Of a stretch of 6,562 bases of DNA, positions 4,961-6,562 are shown in pieces (the first letter of the stretch is position 1; the number at the start of each line of letters is the position of its first letter). The notes beneath the pieces were generated by a model. That model was not told the DNA's origin, did not search any database, and was given only the letters and a program-made list of their open reading frames with translations. The DNA is taken from assembly GCA_945632055.1 (NCBI GenBank), contig CALZCU010000051.1:1-6562 (forward strand). Direction: 5' to 3'. Origin of the DNA: an uncultured Ruminococcus sp. Its GTDB lineage: Bacteria; Bacillota; Clostridia; Oscillospirales; Acutalibacteraceae. The position numbers and the translations under genes are program-made.

Positions 4961-6562
4961 ATGTTTAAGATTCATTCTAAGTATAAGCCTACGGGCGACC
5001 AGCCACAGACAATTGAAAAGCTTGTAAAAAGCATAAATGACGGAAACAAGGAGCAGACTCTGCTCGGTGTAACAGGCTCAGGCAAGACATTTACAATGGC
5101 GAATGTGATTGAGAGATTGCAAAGACCTACGCTTGTTCTTGCCCACAATAAAACCCTTGCGGCACAGCTTTGCAGTGAGTTCAAGGAGTTTTTCCCCGAC
5201 AATGCGGTTGAGTATTTCGTGAGCTATTACGATTATTATCAGCCCGAAGCGTATGTTGCACAGACGGATACCTATATTGAAAAGGACAGCTCAATCAACG
5301 ATGAAATTGATAAGCTCCGCCACAGCGCAACGCTTGCTCTTTCCGAAAGGCGAGATGTAATAATAGTAGCCTCAGTTTCCTGCATCTACAGCTTAGGCAA
5401 CCCTATTGATTACCGCAATATGGTAATTTCTCTGCGCCCGGGAATGGAAAAAAGCCGTGACGAGCTGATAAAAAAGCTCGTGGAGCTTCAGTATGAGCGC
5501 AACGATGTTAATTTCATCAGAAACAAGTTCAGAGTCAGGGGAGATGTAGTTGAAATTTTCCCTGCTTCGTCAAATGATTCTATAATCAGGGTTGAATTTT
5601 TCGGAGATGAAATCGACAGGATTTCCGAGATAAATCCGCTGACAGGCGAGCTGAAGGCACTTTTGCGCCACGCCGCAATCTATCCTGCATCTCACTATAT
5701 TGTGTCGAGGGATAAAATGAAGATTGCCCTTGATGAAATTGAGAGCGAGCTTCAGGACAGGCTTGCCTATTTTCGAGAGAACGGCAAGCTCCTTGAGGCA
5801 CAGCGGCTTGAACAGCGAACTCATTATGATATGGAGATGCTTCAGGAAATCGGCTTCTGTACGGGAATTGAAAACTATTCGAGAATTTTGTCGGGCAGAG
5901 CGCCCGGCTCGTCACCGTATACACTGCTCGATTACTTCCCGAAGGATTTTCTGCTTTTTGTCGATGAGTCCCATGTAACGCTTCCGCAGGTAAGGGGAAT
6001 GTACGCAGGCGACAGAGCGAGAAAGAAAAATCTTATCGACTACGGTTTCAGACTGCCCTCTGCGTATGACAACAGACCGCTCAATTTTGATGAGTTTTAC
6101 GAAAGAATCAATCAGGCTGTGTTTGTCAGCGCAACTCCGGGAGATTTTGAAATTGAAAAGTCAGAGGTTGTCGCAGAGCAGATTATCCGCCCGACAGGAC
6201 TTTTAGACCCTGAAATATCAGTAAGACCTACCGAGGGACAGCTTGACGACCTCGTTTCTGAAATAAATTTAAGAACGGCTAAAAAACAGCGCACGCTCGT
6301 TACGACATTGACCAAGAAGATGGCTGAGGACTTGACAGCCTACCTTGAAACAATGGGAATCAAGGTTAGGTATATGCATCACGACATCGACACAGTTGAG
6401 CGAATGGAGATAGTGCGTGATTTGCGCCTCGGAGAGTTTGATGTGCTTGTGGGAATCAACCTTCTGCGAGAGGGACTTGACATTCCCGAGGTGTCGCTCG
6501 TTGCCGTTCTGGACGCCGACAAGGAGGGCTTTTTAAGAAGCACACGCTCACTGATTCAGATT
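4961..6562 (+). CDS. uvrB: Excinuclease ABC subunit B, 3' end missing
   Basis: The open frame runs to the window end: 534 of an expected 650-680 residues. UvrB is the damage-verifying helicase of nucleotide excision repair; with UvrA it finds bulky lesions, then recruits UvrC for incision. Visible parts: N-terminal [14 protein letters not shown] with its Q motif, Walker A GVTGSGKT (36-43), the beta-hairpin/strand-gripping region [11 protein letters not shown] (from residue 89), the UvrA-binding domain region [11 protein letters not shown], Walker B DESH (335-338), SATPGD (from 390), and the helicase stretch [28 protein letters not shown] (in two runs). The frame stops at RSLIQI, just before motif VI (GRAARN) and the C-terminal UVR domain. 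It is close to the Bacillus protein along its length. The ATG at 4961 gives the expected N-terminus. No LexA box is seen in the 145-nt gap upstream, so expression probably relies on read-through from pyrE-radC or an unrecognised promoter. Confidence 0.97.
   Translation, partial: MFKIHSKYKPTGDQPQTIEKLVKSINDGNKEQTLLGVTGSGKTFTMANVIERLQRPTLVLAHNKTLAAQLCSEFKEFFPDNAVEYFVSYYDYYQPEAYVAQTDTYIEKDSSINDEIDKLRHSATLALSERRDVIIVASVSCIYSLGNPIDYRNMVISLRPGMEKSRDELIKKLVELQYERNDVNFIRNKFRVRGDVVEIFPASSNDSIIRVEFFGDEIDRISEINPLTGELKALLRHAAIYPASHYIVSRDKMKIALDEIESELQDRLAYFRENGKLLEAQRLEQRTHYDMEMLQEIGFCTGIENYSRILSGRAPGSSPYTLLDYFPKDFLLFVDESHVTLPQVRGMYAGDRARKKNLIDYGFRLPSAYDNRPLNFDEFYERINQAVFVSATPGDFEIEKSEVVAEQIIRPTGLLDPEISVRPTEGQLDDLVSEINLRTAKKQRTLVTTLTKKMAEDLTAYLETMGIKVRYMHHDIDTVERMEIVRDLRLGEFDVLVGINLLREGLDIPEVSLVAVLDADKEGFLRSTRSLIQI

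Noticed and set aside
5586..5924. Open frames on the minus strand opposite uvrB, and similar ones opposite dinB and radC
   Set aside because: They lie wholly within strongly recognisable genes, have low-complexity or Arg/Ser/Cys-rich translations without family motifs, and lack convincing ribosome sites. They are shadows.

Overview
The window looks like a chromosomal segment of a low-to-moderate-GC anaerobic Firmicute (class Clostridia). The predicted UvrB, PyrE and Y-family polymerase are Gram-positive in type, Shine-Dalgarno sites are mostly GGAGG-like, and the LexA box has the Gram-positive GAAC-N4-GTTC form. A Ruminococcus/Oscillospiraceae-like source is my guess from overall protein style; no rRNA or other marker settles it. 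I see no tRNA, rRNA, CRISPR array, transposase or phage gene.

Layout. (1) 1-771, plus strand: the 3' part of a gene for a very cysteine-rich protein of unknown function, followed by an intrinsic terminator. (2) 3235-835, minus strand: a tight three-gene operon reading dinB (Y-family translesion polymerase), a 78-residue conserved-looking small protein, and an SPL-like radical SAM protein. Gaps are 12 and 7 nt. It starts from a consensus promoter (TTGACA-17-TATAAT) whose spacer holds a LexA box, so it should be a DNA-damage-induced unit. (3) 3236-3397: a compact divergent control region. The other side is an extended -10 promoter for pyrE, and its spacer holds a different perfect palindrome resembling an NrdR box. 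(4) 3398-6562, plus strand: pyrE, radC and uvrB (cut by the window end). The pyrE-radC gap is short. The radC-uvrB gap is 145 nt and carries two imperfect copies of a 61-nt structured repeat.

How it fits together. Four of the seven genes are connected with DNA repair or damage tolerance by family or name: dinB, the SPL-like gene, radC and uvrB. pyrE supplies pyrimidine nucleotides. The most interesting unit is the SOS-type operon. Both the polymerase (QISLL) and the radical SAM protein (QISLF at its extreme C-terminus) carry what look like sliding-clamp binding motifs. This suggests a damage-induced, clamp-recruited radical SAM enzyme working with a translesion polymerase and a small accessory protein. 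That is an inference, but it comes from features visible in the sequence. The other candidate novelty is the tandem hairpin repeat before uvrB, where a compensatory base-pair change supports a conserved RNA fold.
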